64,000 nucleotides of DNA from Cenococcum geophilum 1.58 (lineage: Eukaryota > Ascomycota > Dothideomycetes > Gloniales > Gloniaceae), in assembly GCA_001692895.1 (NCBI GenBank), contig KV748177.1:2480001-2544000 (forward strand). The letters are read 5' to 3'. Under the pieces are notes generated by a model, which searched no databases, had not been told where the DNA came from, and was given only the letters and a program-made list of their open reading frames with translations. Of the stretch, positions 13,101 to 24,264 are shown in pieces. The first letter of the stretch is position 1, and each line of letters opens with the position of its first letter. Both the position numbers and the translations under genes were made by a program.

Positions 13101-13450
13101 TAAAGAAGAGATATTAGGAGACCCTTTAGAAATTGTATCTCTAGGAGGCAATTACTATTTACCTACTAAAGTAGACGAGGTGCTAGATTCTGCAGGTTAT
13201 AACAACTATTTTTACTACTAGCTAAAGGGAGTCGGAGTAGCGTTCTTACTAAAGGAAGGCCTATTAAAAAGTTCTAGTGGCTATTATAAGCGCTTAGAGG
13301 CAGATATAATGGCTATAGCAGTAGTAAAAATAGAAGTAAACTCTATAAATTATCGTGGGGGAAAACAAGGTGGTGGTGGTATGTTTTTTACGGTTATAGC
13401 ACTTATATATATAGGAGTTTAACCAGTACGCTTCTCGTAAATTAGTAGAT
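10164..13450 (-). pseudogene. RING-H2 protein with Asn/Gly-rich repeats, relic B
   Basis: Paralogue of the gene at 5107-7900. The RING finger lies at about 12215-12080: C-F-I-Y at the first pair, CDYRFHQDY in the middle and an intact C-P-K-C at the end. Together with copy A this reconstructs a complete RING-H2. The Asn/Gly repeat is represented by only two or three units (about 11160-11260), and a threefold internal repeat is present at 12648-13150 in the N-terminal part. The frame reads four codons past the point where copy A stops (a CAA retained here, TAA there) and ends at TAA 10164-10166. A ubiquitin-ligase-type role is inferred from the RING alone. Confidence 0.75.
12648..13150. repeat. 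Threefold internal repeat in relic B
   Basis: Three diverged copies of a block of about 130 bp begin at about 12648, 12804 and 13012, each opening CTAAGATTA and containing a shared AAGGTTATT core followed by TTAATTAATT. Spacing is 156 and 208 bp. Relic A shows no such array, so this is a copy-specific duplication in the N-terminal linker. Confidence 0.7.
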
Positions 13451-14379
13451 TACTTTATCTTAGGGATAGTATAGAGTTAAAATAAGAAGTAATATTAGAT
13501 TGACGACCTCGCGCCCAGGGCACTGAGCCTCTTCTTAGTAGTAGATTATAGCCCTACGGTAACCGCGAAGCAGGCTCCCCACTAAGACGTGCGCTTTAAC
13601 GTCCACTAGTTTATTTACTGGCGGATTATATAGCGGACGAGTTTAAGGCTTGTGCTTGCTTAATATTAAGTAATAAGGGACGTAAATAAGGCATGCCCTA
13701 GACTATTTAGTTTATAAAATTAGGCTAGCTAATTAAAATCTATAAGCGATTTAAGTAAAAGAACGTAAAACGATTTCAGGGCATATAGGATGTGGTTACT
13801 ATAAAGCACCGTCCTTTTATACTTCTTTTTGGCATTCGGAACTCTAAAGATTAAAAAGGGGCTACCTAGTCTAAGGCCTATTTTTAGGCTCTATATAAGA
13901 GGGACCGAAAAGCGGCTTCTATTAGCTATAATTAGTTACCTATACTCTAAGGGTTAGCTTTACTATCCTACGCGAAGACTGTATTCTAGACCCCTTTTAT
14001 ATTTTTAAGACATTTAGGGCAATTACATAAATGCGGTTACTCCTACATTTATATTAGTAAGTTCTATAACAATAAAAAAGGCTATATATTTACTCGCTAT
14101 TATATAAGTTTTTATATTTTCTACCGGGCTAGGTCTAGCTTAAAATTAAAACCTTAGTAGCATCGCCCTAGCTATAACTGCATTCGCCAGTAAACCCGCA
14201 CTAACTCCTTTTTATTTTTTACCCTTAGTAAATAGCTTATACCCTTATGCAGAGGCAACTATTTAAATCTAGATTGGTAATCTATTAGGCTCTGGTATTA
14301 TTAGCCTTACTAATTTCGCTATTATATCTAGCTCTTATAGGCCTAAAAGTACCTCTCTCTTAAACTTAACCTTAATAGT

Positions 14380-15363
14380 ATATTATAGTCCTCATCAAAC
14401 AGATAGATCTCCTACTATATACTCCGCAACCTCTTAGTCTAATATTACTATAATCCCGCTAAACGCTACTAACTTATCCTTTAACTTTAACGCAACTGCT
14501 AGACCTTTAGTTTAACCGTTTGCAACGCCTATACTAACAAACCCTAGCATTCTTATTAGAGTAGGTGTCCTATCTAAGTAGGGCTTTTTAGATATTTCTG
14601 CGCTTTTATCTGCTATCTTTATTTAGATAGCTATAGTTCTAATCTAGCGCTAATATGGTTTCTTACTTTACTGCTTTATATATAGATATATAAAGGTAGA
14701 GGCGATAATATAATTAATTAGAATTATTTATTAGCACTTACTTTACGCCAGAAGATTACTATTAAACTTATTAGTTATTAGTAGAGTACCACTCTATTTA
14801 TATTATAAGCGACGCCATTATAAACGTGTTATCTAAGCAGTAATCTTATTAGATAGGAGTAGAGTGGATTTAGCCTTAGATCTACTCCAGCCCAAATTAC
14901 TTTAGGCTTAGTGTCTTCCTATATTAGCTAGAAACCTGCCTAAAGAGGTATAACTTTGCATTAAATCTAATATAAGGTAGATTTAGATCTAATAAGATTA
15001 CTATATCTAAGTAATATAATTTAGGAATAATCCTTAGATTTATAAATAAAGATAAATGGATGTTTAGCGCACTATATAAGGCTAATCCCCTTAACCTATA
15101 AGGAGACATCCTTTTTACTCTTCCCTAGTATTGCTAGCTAGATCTTCTATCACTATAGGTTCTAGTAACGGCACGGCAGGTCTTTTAAAATAGATTTAAC
15201 TAGGCTTATAAAAGCGCACCACAGTTACCTTATCTCCATTAGTAGAAGATTTCTCCTGCATTTTTTTTATAATGCGAGGGGAGTAAATCGGCTTATCCTC
15301 TAACATAGGCCCATAAGAGCTCTTTTTAGGCCATATTAGCGCATAACCGCATCCGCAGAACAT
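14380..15363 (-). pseudogene. Unidentified Cys-start protein relic
   Basis: One minus-strand frame starts at an ATG at 15363, reads MFCGCG and then 82 codons to the first TAA (15115-15117). Treating RIP stops as Gln/Trp, it continues to about 14390, giving roughly 325 codons. The N terminus has a Cys-x-Cys pair and a basic segment; the last 60 codons before the frame is lost are well preserved (Gly/Val/Leu-rich). A different minus frame is Gln/Leu-rich further down (about 14350-13930), so a frameshift or intron is likely near 14390. I do not recognise the family. The gene lies wholly inside an insertion (13914-15508) that interrupts repeat copy B, so it probably belongs to that inserted element. 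The open frame at 14924-15109 is a shadow. Confidence 0.5.
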
Positions 15364-15729
15364 ACTAATTTATTTAATTTTTAGTTGAAGTAGTAATTAA
15401 TCTTCTAGATTAAAATAGCTTAGATTAGCTTAGTAGTGTTTCTAAAGATATAAAAATTAATTATAACAAAAGTACGCTTAAATAGACTATTAAAAGGCAG
15501 AGGCGCCTTATAAATAATAGTTGCCGTTTTAGAAATAGACCTAATATAGAGGGCATATTGCTAGGAGCACTGTTGTTCTATATGTTAACGGGCCCAAAAC
15601 TAGGTCCTTGGCCGGAAGTGGGTCCTAGATAATAATAGTAAAAGGGATACATTTTGGGTTCCTAAGTTTCCCGCCTAAAAACTGGCACTTAGCAATATTT
15701 TCCACTATATTACTATTAAAGTGTACCCC

Positions 15730-16115
15730 TACTTATCTTACAAACGATAATATAAACACTAACTCTAGCTATAAAACTAAGATTTTAACTATATAACCCT
15801 CCACCCTAAATAAAACTTTCTCTATTAAAACCTTAATAAAAAGGGTAGAAGAGTTTTAGAAAAGGGACTAACTAAAGACCCTTAAAAGGCTTATAAGGGA
15901 GAATTTCCTCTTACAGCGACGTCTTATACGCTATTAGGAATACTAGTGTTCTACACTTAATCTACTACAGAAGGCCTATAAAGCTATTTAGTTAATACAC
16001 AATGCGCTTAAAAAATACACTCGTGAGAAAATAGCGGCTAAGTGAGACTGGCTTGCGTTCTGGGGAATTAGGATAAAATCTATTAAAGATTTAGGATATA
16101 GTCTAGGTAGATAGA
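15730..16115 (+). pseudogene. Coiled-coil protein fragment, relic B
   Basis: Homologue of 8400-8775 with the same frame, Gln/Leu-rich periodicity and W-L-A-F-W-G-I motif near 16050. It is separated from the rest of copy B by insertions on both sides, and the shared sequence ends abruptly at about 16120 where the next insertion begins. Confidence 0.5.
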
Positions 16116-16229
16116 TTTAGCTATATTAATATTGCTTTAAAGGCTAGCAACTTTTATCTCTTTATTAGTAATTGCTTTAATAGTTTATAGGCATACTTCC
16201 GATATATTGCATTATAAAGGCCTAAAACT

Positions 16230-16278
16230 TTAATGTCCATCCCTCGGTTAAGAGACGTACCCTATAAAGAGACAAATT
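16230..16278 (+). repeat. Left terminal inverted repeat of the pogo-like element
   Basis: Starts TTAATGTCCATCCC and ends GAGACAAATT. Its reverse complement matches 19575-19623 over the full 49 bp, with differences that are mostly C/T or G/A. Confidence 0.75.
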
Positions 16279-16389
16279 ATAAGTACTTTGTATTAGATAT
16301 AATAAAATAAAATGGCCGCGTTCTAGAATTTATCTTTTTACTTAGATTAAAGATTAAAGTTAATCTAAAGCTTATAAGCTTTGCTAAAC

Positions 16390-17200
16390 AGAAAATTATA
16401 TATATAGGGATTAAATATACGCTTAAGCCACTCTAAGCTAATCTTAAAGTTGGTATATCTAGATTTAGAGCACGTATACTGCTATCTAGGGGTTTAGAAC
16501 GTGGTCTAGTTACTTTAATAGGTAGTAGCAGGCCAAATAATTATAGGTATCAAATACCTACCGTCAGCGCTAATGCATTTAATCGCGGTAACCATCATTT
16601 GCTTAACACGCGCACCTCTATAGTCTTATATATCGTCCTTACCTATAAGGACCTTAACGGAGCTTAGCATAGATAGCATTACTCTAGTCTCATCCATATT
16701 GTATACATTTTCTACTAAAATGGCTAGATCTTGTAATACCTACCCAATCTTCTCAAACTAGTCTATAATCTTCTTATAGATGTTTTTCTCGTAACGGTTC
16801 TAGTCTAGCGCCTTAACTATTCTTGCTTTAAGTTCTAGATAATAATTCTCTAGGGCCTTGGCCCAATTCTTGCCTAGGGGTTTATATAGTCTTTTTTACA
16901 TTAGCCGGTTATAGGTAGTAAGGAAGGCTATTAAAGATATATACTTTATCCGCACTAGCTGTCTAAGATAAGACATTTACAACAAAAAATCTATAACGGC
17001 TTTATCTTTATATAGGTTAAGATACTCTTAGCTTTTAGCCTTCTCTTTAATTAACCGTTATCCCTTTATACGATAATGGAGGGTAGTATAAGGAACTTTC
17101 CTATAATCTACTAGTGCATAGTATAATTTAGGAACGCTAGGAGGCACTCCTTATACTAGTACTTAACTGGCTCGGTCTATATTAGCTTACTATAGTAATA
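16390..17200 (-). pseudogene. pogo/Fot-type DDE transposase relic
   Basis: From about 16960 down to 16390 the minus frame reads clear DDE_1-family blocks: GKNWAKALE, LKARIVKALD, the first catalytic Asp in NMDETRVML (family: NMDETGVML), KDDIQDYRGARVK, ISADGRYLIP-IIIWPA, and the SLEWLKR-FNP segment. The DNA-binding N terminus up to about 17200 is frame-shifted and hard to read. The second and third catalytic acids, normally downstream of the last block, are missing: similarity stops at about 16390, only 110 bp from the terminal repeat. The copy is thus both RIP-mutated and truncated at its C terminus. Confidence 0.9.
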
Positions 17201-17929
17201 GCAATAGAAGGGAATAAACAATAGTGAGGTAGGTAAAGGACGGCGCGGAGTTAGGGACCGAGCCAGACCCTAAAGAATAGCCTATTTTAGGCATATCCAT
17301 TTTTAGCCGCCCTAGTTTCCAAATCCTTAGATTTTTAAGGCCGCACTAGGCGGTAATTAAGGAGTAGAAAGCTGCGAGAGTTCCAATATCCTTAGCAAAC
17401 CTTGAATTTTCTATACTAACTCTAAACGTTTAATTAATAACACGCGTATAGGGCTGCAAGCCATGGCTTAGGAATGAGCGAATTATACTTTAAAAAGTTA
17501 TATAACCCTAGTCTATGCTTTATAAACCCTTAAGAGTATAGGGAGACTTAATATACAGGAGATAGAGCCTACTCTCTATAATGGGGTCTCATAAATGTTA
17601 ATAGAGGCGTTAATAGATTAAACTTAGAAAGAACTAATAAATCTATAATGCTGTTTTAGGTACGAGTTAATATAAATTAGCTGTAAATATAGAAGACTTA
17701 ACTATAAAGTTAATTCCTTATTACGTGATTTAACGGCGCTAATATAGCGAAGCACTTTGCTAGAATGTGGCTAAGAACCTAAAACAACTCCGGTCCTAAC
17801 AAGCCGCCCCTTAATAATAAATGACTATATAACTCTACTTAATTTATATTCCACCTAACGTCTTCTATATAACACCGTAGTTTAAAAGCCCTTAGAAATA
17901 CAAATTAGATGGCTAAAGGGCTGTATAAG

Positions 17930-18620
17930 AGATGATTTGGTAAACTAGGGAAGCTTTAGCTTTGTCTATCTAGACGCCTTATTAAGGAGTGTTATTAAAA
18001 TCCCTCACTTTAAAAACGACGATGCAATTCTCATTAAAAGAGCTATATACGAGCGCTTTAATAAACGTGGCGGTAATACAGGGCTTTTACAATATCGAGG
18101 GCGTTGCGACGCTGGTATTCGGCTTAAGTTTATAAGTAATTATAATCTCTGAGCCTATCTTTGGGATTATAAGGACAACGTTACTTTAAAACAGCAGCTT
18201 TAATAGGGATAGGAAATTACGGATATAGTCACTTTTATCTATTTAAACGGCGTAATGTATAGGGACCTATAATACTGTAATATTCTCTTAGACCAAGATT
18301 TGCATGCAAAAGTCGCCGACTTTAATAGCTCATCTTTAGATAGCTCTGCTCTCCTTATTACCGTAGCTTATAATTATTAATACCCTAAAGAGCTACTATC
18401 GGTATAGGTAAATATCTTCGCTCTTAGATCTACCCTATATAAGGTAGCGAGTGGCCAAACTTCTTTTAATAGTCAGACTAATAAAGAGATTAAAGAGTTA
18501 TTTAAAAGCTATTAATTCCTTAACACAGAACACTTAGGTCTTATAGGCCATATTATTATAAACTACTAAGAAGGAAATTACTACAGTACAGATAAAGTTG
18601 TAGAAAAATTCAAAGGTATG
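17930..18620 (+). pseudogene. Protein-kinase-like domain relic
   Basis: A single plus frame reads a kinase domain: V-I-K-I for the ATP-binding lysine strand (about 17995), the Y-R-D-L…N-I-L-L-D catalytic loop (about 18260-18290, His of HRD turned to Tyr), A-D-F-N for the DFG region (about 18318) and an I-F-A-L-R-S-T-L-Y block in the C lobe (about 18415-18440). Stops are RIP-type. The overall pattern matches a family of small fungal kinase-like proteins; the degenerate HRD is explained by mutation. The glycine-rich loop is poorly preserved. It lies inside the terminal repeats of the pogo-like element, on the strand opposite the transposase. Confidence 0.8.
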
Positions 18621-19574
18621 TTATTTTTGCTAAAAACTTTATTACTAATAATAAGTCTAAAGAGCCGTTAAATTACTCCTAAATCCTTTAATCCCTCCAA
18701 AACAGCAGCATTAGCCTTTATAATATCGGCATTTAGGTTGCTTGCGGCAGTCTTATAGGTTTAGAAATTAGCATATTAATAAGCACACTTAACGTTAAAT
18801 ATACTATTAGGTATAGTTAGGGCAATTCCCTTTCGCTAAGGAACTACCTAATTACATAATTGCTCCGTTTTTACCCTTTATCGGCTTTTAGTTTAAGTAA
18901 GGAGTTTCGCTATCTAGTGCGTTTAGGTAATAGTCTTAGATCTTATAGTCGACTATATAGTTGCACGTATACTTTTTAGGGAAAGATATATAGTGGCATA
19001 TCTTGTTTACCGTGCTCTCGCAGTATAATTTAATAAATATTTATAGACGTTCTTAGAAGGTTTTAAGGTGGTAGTTAATATTTAAAATATTTAATAATAG
19101 GAAGCGGGGAAGAGATTACGTGCGTTATAATAATGCTAAAATGTATTTTAAAAATAGAATAGTGTTAAAATTAATATTATAAAAATATAGTTTAATATAA
19201 GCATACTAATGCACATTAATACGTACTAAATTATCACGCCTTAGTAGATACCCCTTCTCCGCCTAGCGAAATTCCCTAAATACATATTTATAAAAGTAGA
19301 GTGTTTTAAAACTTTTAAATTATATATTTTTTTTAATAGAGCTATTAATCTAGGACCCTAAAATTTATACTTAGGCCTATAGTCATAATAGAGCAGGGGG
19401 GAATAGCTAAAGTGGCTCTTAACGCCACTGATAGGATAATTAATAGCATAACCAACTATAGTTATTTTCTCGCTGTAGAGTGGTTTCTATATAAAGAAAT
19501 AGCTAAAGAATAAGAAGACATTAAGTATAACTTTATTAACTCCCGAGTAAGAGACTTTAGAGGTTAAAACTGCA

Positions 19575-19623
19575 AATTTGTCTCTTAACGGGGTGCGTCT
19601 CTTAACCCAGGGACGGACGTTAA
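19575..19623 (-). repeat. Right terminal inverted repeat of the pogo-like element
   Basis: Starts AATTTGTCTC and ends GGACGGACGTTAA. It is the inverted counterpart of 16230-16278. The small minus-strand open frame at 19487-19693 runs straight through it and is probably spurious. Confidence 0.75.
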
Positions 19624-19959
19624 ATCTCTTTAATCTAGATTTCTTATATACTCCTCTAACTACGTTAAAGAGATAAGTAGAGACGCTAGGCAACCCTTTT
19701 TCTTTTTCTAATAAAGGCTTTTTTAAGCAGCCGTAATGTAGGTAAAATATAGTATATTATATAAGAAATTAATATAGTGCGCGCACTTGTAAATTTTAAG
19801 AGGTGCTAAATAGTAACCAAGTAATAATAGGGGTAAGAGAAGGCGGGTTGTTATTTAAGTTATATATATTCTAGCAGCCAGTTATATAGAGCCTAGAGCC
19901 TAATTATATAAGAATAGCCCATTCTACTCCTAAAAATAAGCGGTCCTAAAAATGGACTT

Positions 19960-20640
19960 CTCTTAACTAAAAACGTTGCCTATATATTCCTACTAGGGTT
20001 AGGCAGTTAAGCACCTTATTAGAATAGAAAAGAGATATAGTAGATGCATTCCTCTATCTCTATAGAGTCCTATACTAATAAATAGTCGCTTACTATATAA
20101 ATTCCACTTAGAGTAACTAATAAACTGTTAGCTAGTAACAGTATAAACTATTCCTAAATAACCTAGCTACTTTAACTTCGTACTATCTTTAAGCTCTCCT
20201 ACTACGCTATCTATAGTCCGCTTAAATTCTACTGTCTATACCTTTAACTTTTTAACAGAAGCATTGATCTCCTAATAAAACCTATTATATTGTTAGAAAT
20301 CGAACCATTAGTAGGTCCTAAACTATTACCTTATCTTTTATTCCTCTAATCTATAAGTATATATTAGCTGTATTTAAAAACTTCCCACCTATATAGAGAC
20401 TTACTTATTCTGCTAGTTCCTAAAATTATTTTAAAAGCTTTTAAAATCATTCTATAGGTTTATAAAAAGCCCTTTAAGTTTCTCTACTCTATTTTAAAGC
20501 CCCAAAACGGCTTACTTAAGTTCCTTAAGTCCCTCTTCCTTACTTAATAGCTTAAATAAAACATTTTAATCTTTAACAGCAGGCTGTATCTATAGTAGCG
20601 AATCGTCTAGGATTATGGCTGGAAAACTAGATAGATTATT
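19960..20640 (-). pseudogene. Unidentified helical protein relic
   Basis: One minus frame of about 220 codons reads through RIP stops as a Lys/Leu/Gln-rich helical protein (for example KELKQAVLGL, then EFKRTIDSVVGELKDSTKLK). The periodicity suggests coiled-coil or helical-bundle structure like the N-terminal regions of some fungal signalling proteins, but no family-defining motif was found. It lies outside the pogo-like element but inside the larger insertion in copy B. Confidence 0.45.
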
Positions 20641-20714
20641 CTGTACGGGCCATCCCCAGGCGGTTGTTAGTAGACTAGCTATGCTAGTTAAATTGCATAA
20701 TACGTTTATAGATA

Positions 20715-21720
20715 GTTATAAACAGTGCTTATTAGGAAGCTATAGCGGAAAATCGCACGATTTATAGCAAGGGTAGCTTTCTAAATAGGTAAAGTCCTAC
20801 TATAATATCTTAGTAACTGCTTGGTTAGCGGCTAACTAAGAGACTTGCTATATACTCTGCGTAGATATAGTAGCATATAAACGCTTGTATTATCGTTAGT
20901 TTCAAGCGTTAATTGTTTTCTTAAGTGTTACGCTTTTACCTTCTACTACTATAGAGTAAAAAATTAATAGAAACAGTCCATGCTTAGTGGCTTAGATCTA
21001 TTTCTATTTTATTATTATAGCTTAGACTAGTCTCTCCCCTTAAAACCAAGGTTTTAGATTTAATGTCTTATTACTACGCCTTATCCTAACTCCTAATCTA
21101 TATCTTCCCGCTTTATTCCCCATAGGTCAATTATAAATAACTATAGATTTATACTGTCTTCTAGCATTAAAGACAAGAGTCTATTAGTACTAAAATGTAT
21201 AGTAATCCTGTCCTTAAGGATTATTATCCCTTTATACTATCCGCCTTAAAGCTAGTCCTATACCTCTTCTATAGCCAGATCTACAGCTTCCTCACTCCTT
21301 AATAACCTCTTATTAGCATCCACTGTAAATAGTTAAAGTCTTATATATAATTGTTAGTATACCAGAAACTTTTAGAGATAGCCTCTATTCTTATAAAGCT
21401 TTTTATTAATTAAAGTTTAAAGATAAAGCTCCTATATATTAGATATATTTATTTATAATAGCCGTGTTTTATCTAAGAGTGCATAGTAAATTTTAAAATT
21501 ATAGTTAAGGCCTTTCTACTATAATTCTTATAAGAGGGTATACTAAGTGCCTAAAAACTAGAACCCCGTAAGGAACCAAAATATAGTCCCTTTAAATTAG
21601 GAAGGGCCCCTAAGGCAGTAAAAAAGAATACGGCTTATATTAAACTTCCTTTATTTAGCAAAAGTGGTTAAAAACTAACGCTAGTTTTCTTTAGCTATTC
21701 TAAGAGGTAATTAGTAACGT
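20715..21720 (+). repeat. LTR-like block, copy B, with internal insertion
   Basis: Homologous to 8790-9315 at both ends (20715-21085 and 21510-21720). The middle 425 bp are absent from copy A and hold no recognisable gene. Sequence after the end of homology passes directly into the minisatellite at 21720. Confidence 0.5.
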
Positions 21721-22240
21721 TAGTATAGTATTATACCCCTAGCGAAGGAGTTTACCGCCTACCACTTACGCGCCCCCTACGCCGCAATATTAGGTATACC
21801 CCTTAGCGAATAACTATCTAGCGTCTTACCTTATTAATAAGATAATAGGTCCGTGTATATAATATTAAAAGTTCGTTAATCTAGGCTCCTTATTAGCTAA
21901 AATATTATTAATAACATTAGATATAACTTGACGGTTAAAGGGATAAGGCTAGGAATTTGCCTACTATTTACGTACGCTCCCCCACGCCGTAGTATAGGGC
22001 GTCCTCCTCCGCGCCGTAATATAGGGCATATCTCTTGGCGAACGACTATAGGGCTAGGAATTTGCCTATTACTTACGCGTCCTCCTTTTAGCAGTATAGG
22101 GCGTCCTCCTCTTAGTAGTATAGGGCGTCCTTCTTAGCGCTATAATATAGGGTATATCTCTTGGCAAAGGACTATAGGGCTAGGAGTTTTCCTATCACTT
22201 ACACGTTCTCTATCCGCGCCGTAATATATACTATTCCGTC
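21720..22240. repeat. Higher-order minisatellite
   Basis: Four diverged blocks of about 105-130 bp. Three open with GGCTAGGA[AG]TTT at about 21947, 22050 and 22178; an older copy is at 21740. Each contains a TACG-rich part, then one to three units of about 24 bp with a TATAGGGCGTCCTCCT core, and closes with TCTCTTGGC. The plus-strand open frame at 21928-22137 is carried by this repeat and is not a convincing gene. Confidence 0.75.
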
Positions 22241-22759
22241 GGACTTTTTAGAAGTTTTTAGAATTTCTGGGCTTAGTAATAGTAATTTTAGCTTTAGATA
22301 AGACTTTAAAGTGCAGACATAGCGCTTAAACTTTATTTTAGAGCTTATCCTCTCCTAGGAGGTATAAATAGCAACATTCGCACTAAACGGCACCGCCCGC
22401 TTAGGCTCTATATAGCTTTAACTTTCCTTCTTTCTACGGATATAAGGCATTCCATTTATTAAGCTAGAAGATACTAATTTAAGCTAAAGTCCACCAATCT
22501 AAGCCAGAGCCCTCTAATATACGCCGTCCTTTAGTTAAAATATAGCCCCTTAATAGCCCGGACGTTATATTAAACGTAGTAATATAGTTTAGGTAAGACC
22601 TAAAAGTCTTAGGTACCAGTTTTATCTAATCTATTAGGTAACCCGCATTAATATAAAAAAAGAACCATCGAGTTCTCGCATCAACGCTTGACTTTAATCT
22701 CTTCCTATTAACCAGCAACTTCTCGCTATTAATAACAGGCTTTATAATGCTTTATAGAT

Positions 22760-23480
22760 TATAGGTATCTCTTATATAAACCTATATAACTTCTAAGCCG
22801 CACTCGCTACCTACGAGCAAAACCGTCTTTAGTGCGCTAATATATACAAATCTCTATATACGCAGCATAAGAAAGCAATTATAGAACTTAGCGACATGGT
22901 AAATAAGTGTTTGTCCCTATATCAGGAACTAGAAAGTACTTAAGAAACCATTTACACCTATAAGTTTAGGATTTGGGAATATAAGCGATATCTAGGTGGT
23001 AAGGCCATTTTAGGCAATAATAAGGACTATAATATAAGTAAGGCAGACTAGGATATAGTAGAAAATGCTACTATAATAAAGGAGGTACTCGAAGGTAGGA
23101 TCGAGGAGCTTCTAAATAAGAAGGCTAAGATAATACAAGAATATATAAATAAAAAGTCTAAGATAATATAAGATTATAAGAATGAGAAGTCTAAGATAAT
23201 GCGAGATTATCTAAACGAAAAGTCTAAGATGATATAAGATCATTAAAATGTATTAATTAATACTGCTAATTGTATTAGTGCTGCTAAGAGTAAAATCAGT
23301 AAATTTAAGCGGATGTAATTGGAATTAGTAGGCCTAAAGTTATCTTCGGAACCGATCCGGTCCCTAAGTACTAGGAAAAGACCATATAGAGAGAGCTTAG
23401 AGCAGTAGGTAATGCCCCTTAAGAGGGGTAAAAAGCGTAGGCGGGTAGTAATAAGGTATAATATAGGGATATAAAAGTAT
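22760..23480 (+). pseudogene. Coiled-coil protein relic with 11-residue repeats
   Basis: One plus frame of about 240 codons contains a helical region, then at 23125-23240 four tandem 33-bp units coding (N)-E-K-S-K-I-I-Q-D-Y, then a basic KRGKKRRR tail near 23430. Stops fit CAA/CAG. The 11-residue repeat suggests a long amphipathic helix. I do not recognise the family; the basic tail could bind nucleic acid. Confidence 0.5.
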
Positions 23481-24264
23481 AGAGTTAAAGAATAGCACTA
23501 GCATTCTCTTATTTCTAGAGCGTATAGTAGGCATATAGTTACACTCATTTATATATTAGTTGGTTTCAATTTCATCTTTAAACAGCGCCTCTCCCTAATG
23601 CCAACATTTAACTAAGTAAAAACTTTAGACGGTTAAATGCTAACGACTATATAAAGGGTCTAAGAACTAATACCCTATATCTAGTATAAGCTAGAAAAGT
23701 AGCTACTAAATTAATTAGCGAGAAGTTACTAATATTATTCTCCTATATTACTAAAACTTTTGTATCTCCCTTATGGAAAGGATATAGCTTACGCTAGGTA
23801 TAAGCTTTTCTAAGCTCCGCGGACCCTAGCATTATAGCGGGAGCCGTAAACTAGGACCCTATAATTTCTAAATCTAATATAGACTAAAAGCGGGCCCTAA
23901 GCACTAATAGTAAACGACTTTTACCCCTAGCGTGATGCTATAAAGATATAAATCCATAGCCGTAAGTATAAACCTATAGATAACTCTTAATATAAGAATT
24001 ATACCTAAATATAAGCGAATAAAAATCTGTCTTTTCCCCCCTACTTCTAATGGACCTTTAACGCCCACTACTACTAATATAGAAATTAGCTGCAATGATA
24101 AGTTATCTATAATAATTAAAGTAACTAAAGACAAATTATAAATATCTAAGGAAATGCCGACTTCTAATCTTTAATAAATGCTTAAGTAGACAACGCGGGA
24201 GAATGGCCAGCTTACGCTAGAGCTTTAGCATCTACGGTAAAAGCACTATAGAAGTATATATGTT

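Larger units (their letters stand above)
16230..19623 (-). mobile_element. pogo/Fot-like DNA transposon carrying a kinase relic
   Basis: The ends are inverted copies of a 49-bp sequence (16230-16278 and 19575-19623). Both carry a GTCCATCCC/GTCCGTCCC-type tip, two spaced TTAAGAGAC motifs and an AATTTGTCTC inner end, and TA sits at each outer border, as expected for Tc1/mariner/pogo elements. The 3.4-kb interior holds a Fot/pogo-type transposase relic on the minus strand and a protein-kinase-like relic on the plus strand. Fot-type elements are usually about 2 kb with a single gene, so the length and second gene are unusual. The element lies within a larger insertion (16121-20711) in copy B. Confidence 0.7.
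9790..21720. repeat. Repeat unit, copy B, split by later insertions
   Basis: Alignment with copy A shows the 4.5-kb unit broken into three blocks: 9790-13913, 15509-16120 and 20712-21720, the last itself holding an extra 425 bp at 21085-21510. The intervening 13914-15508 and 16121-20711 have no counterpart in copy A and must be younger insertions. This gives a relative chronology of transposition. Confidence 0.7.

Noticed and set aside
19487-19693. 68-codon minus-strand ORF
   Set aside because: It runs through the right terminal inverted repeat of the pogo-like element and has no recognisable motif.
8790-21085. The two LTR-like blocks as the ends of one LTR retrotransposon
   Set aside because: Each block accompanies its own copy of the RING unit. 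The 12 kb between them is copy B plus insertions, and no gag-pol frame of matching orientation was found.
23904-24134. 76-codon minus-strand hydrophobic ORF
   Set aside because: No start context, motif or extension in phase; typical of chance frames in AT-rich RIP DNA.
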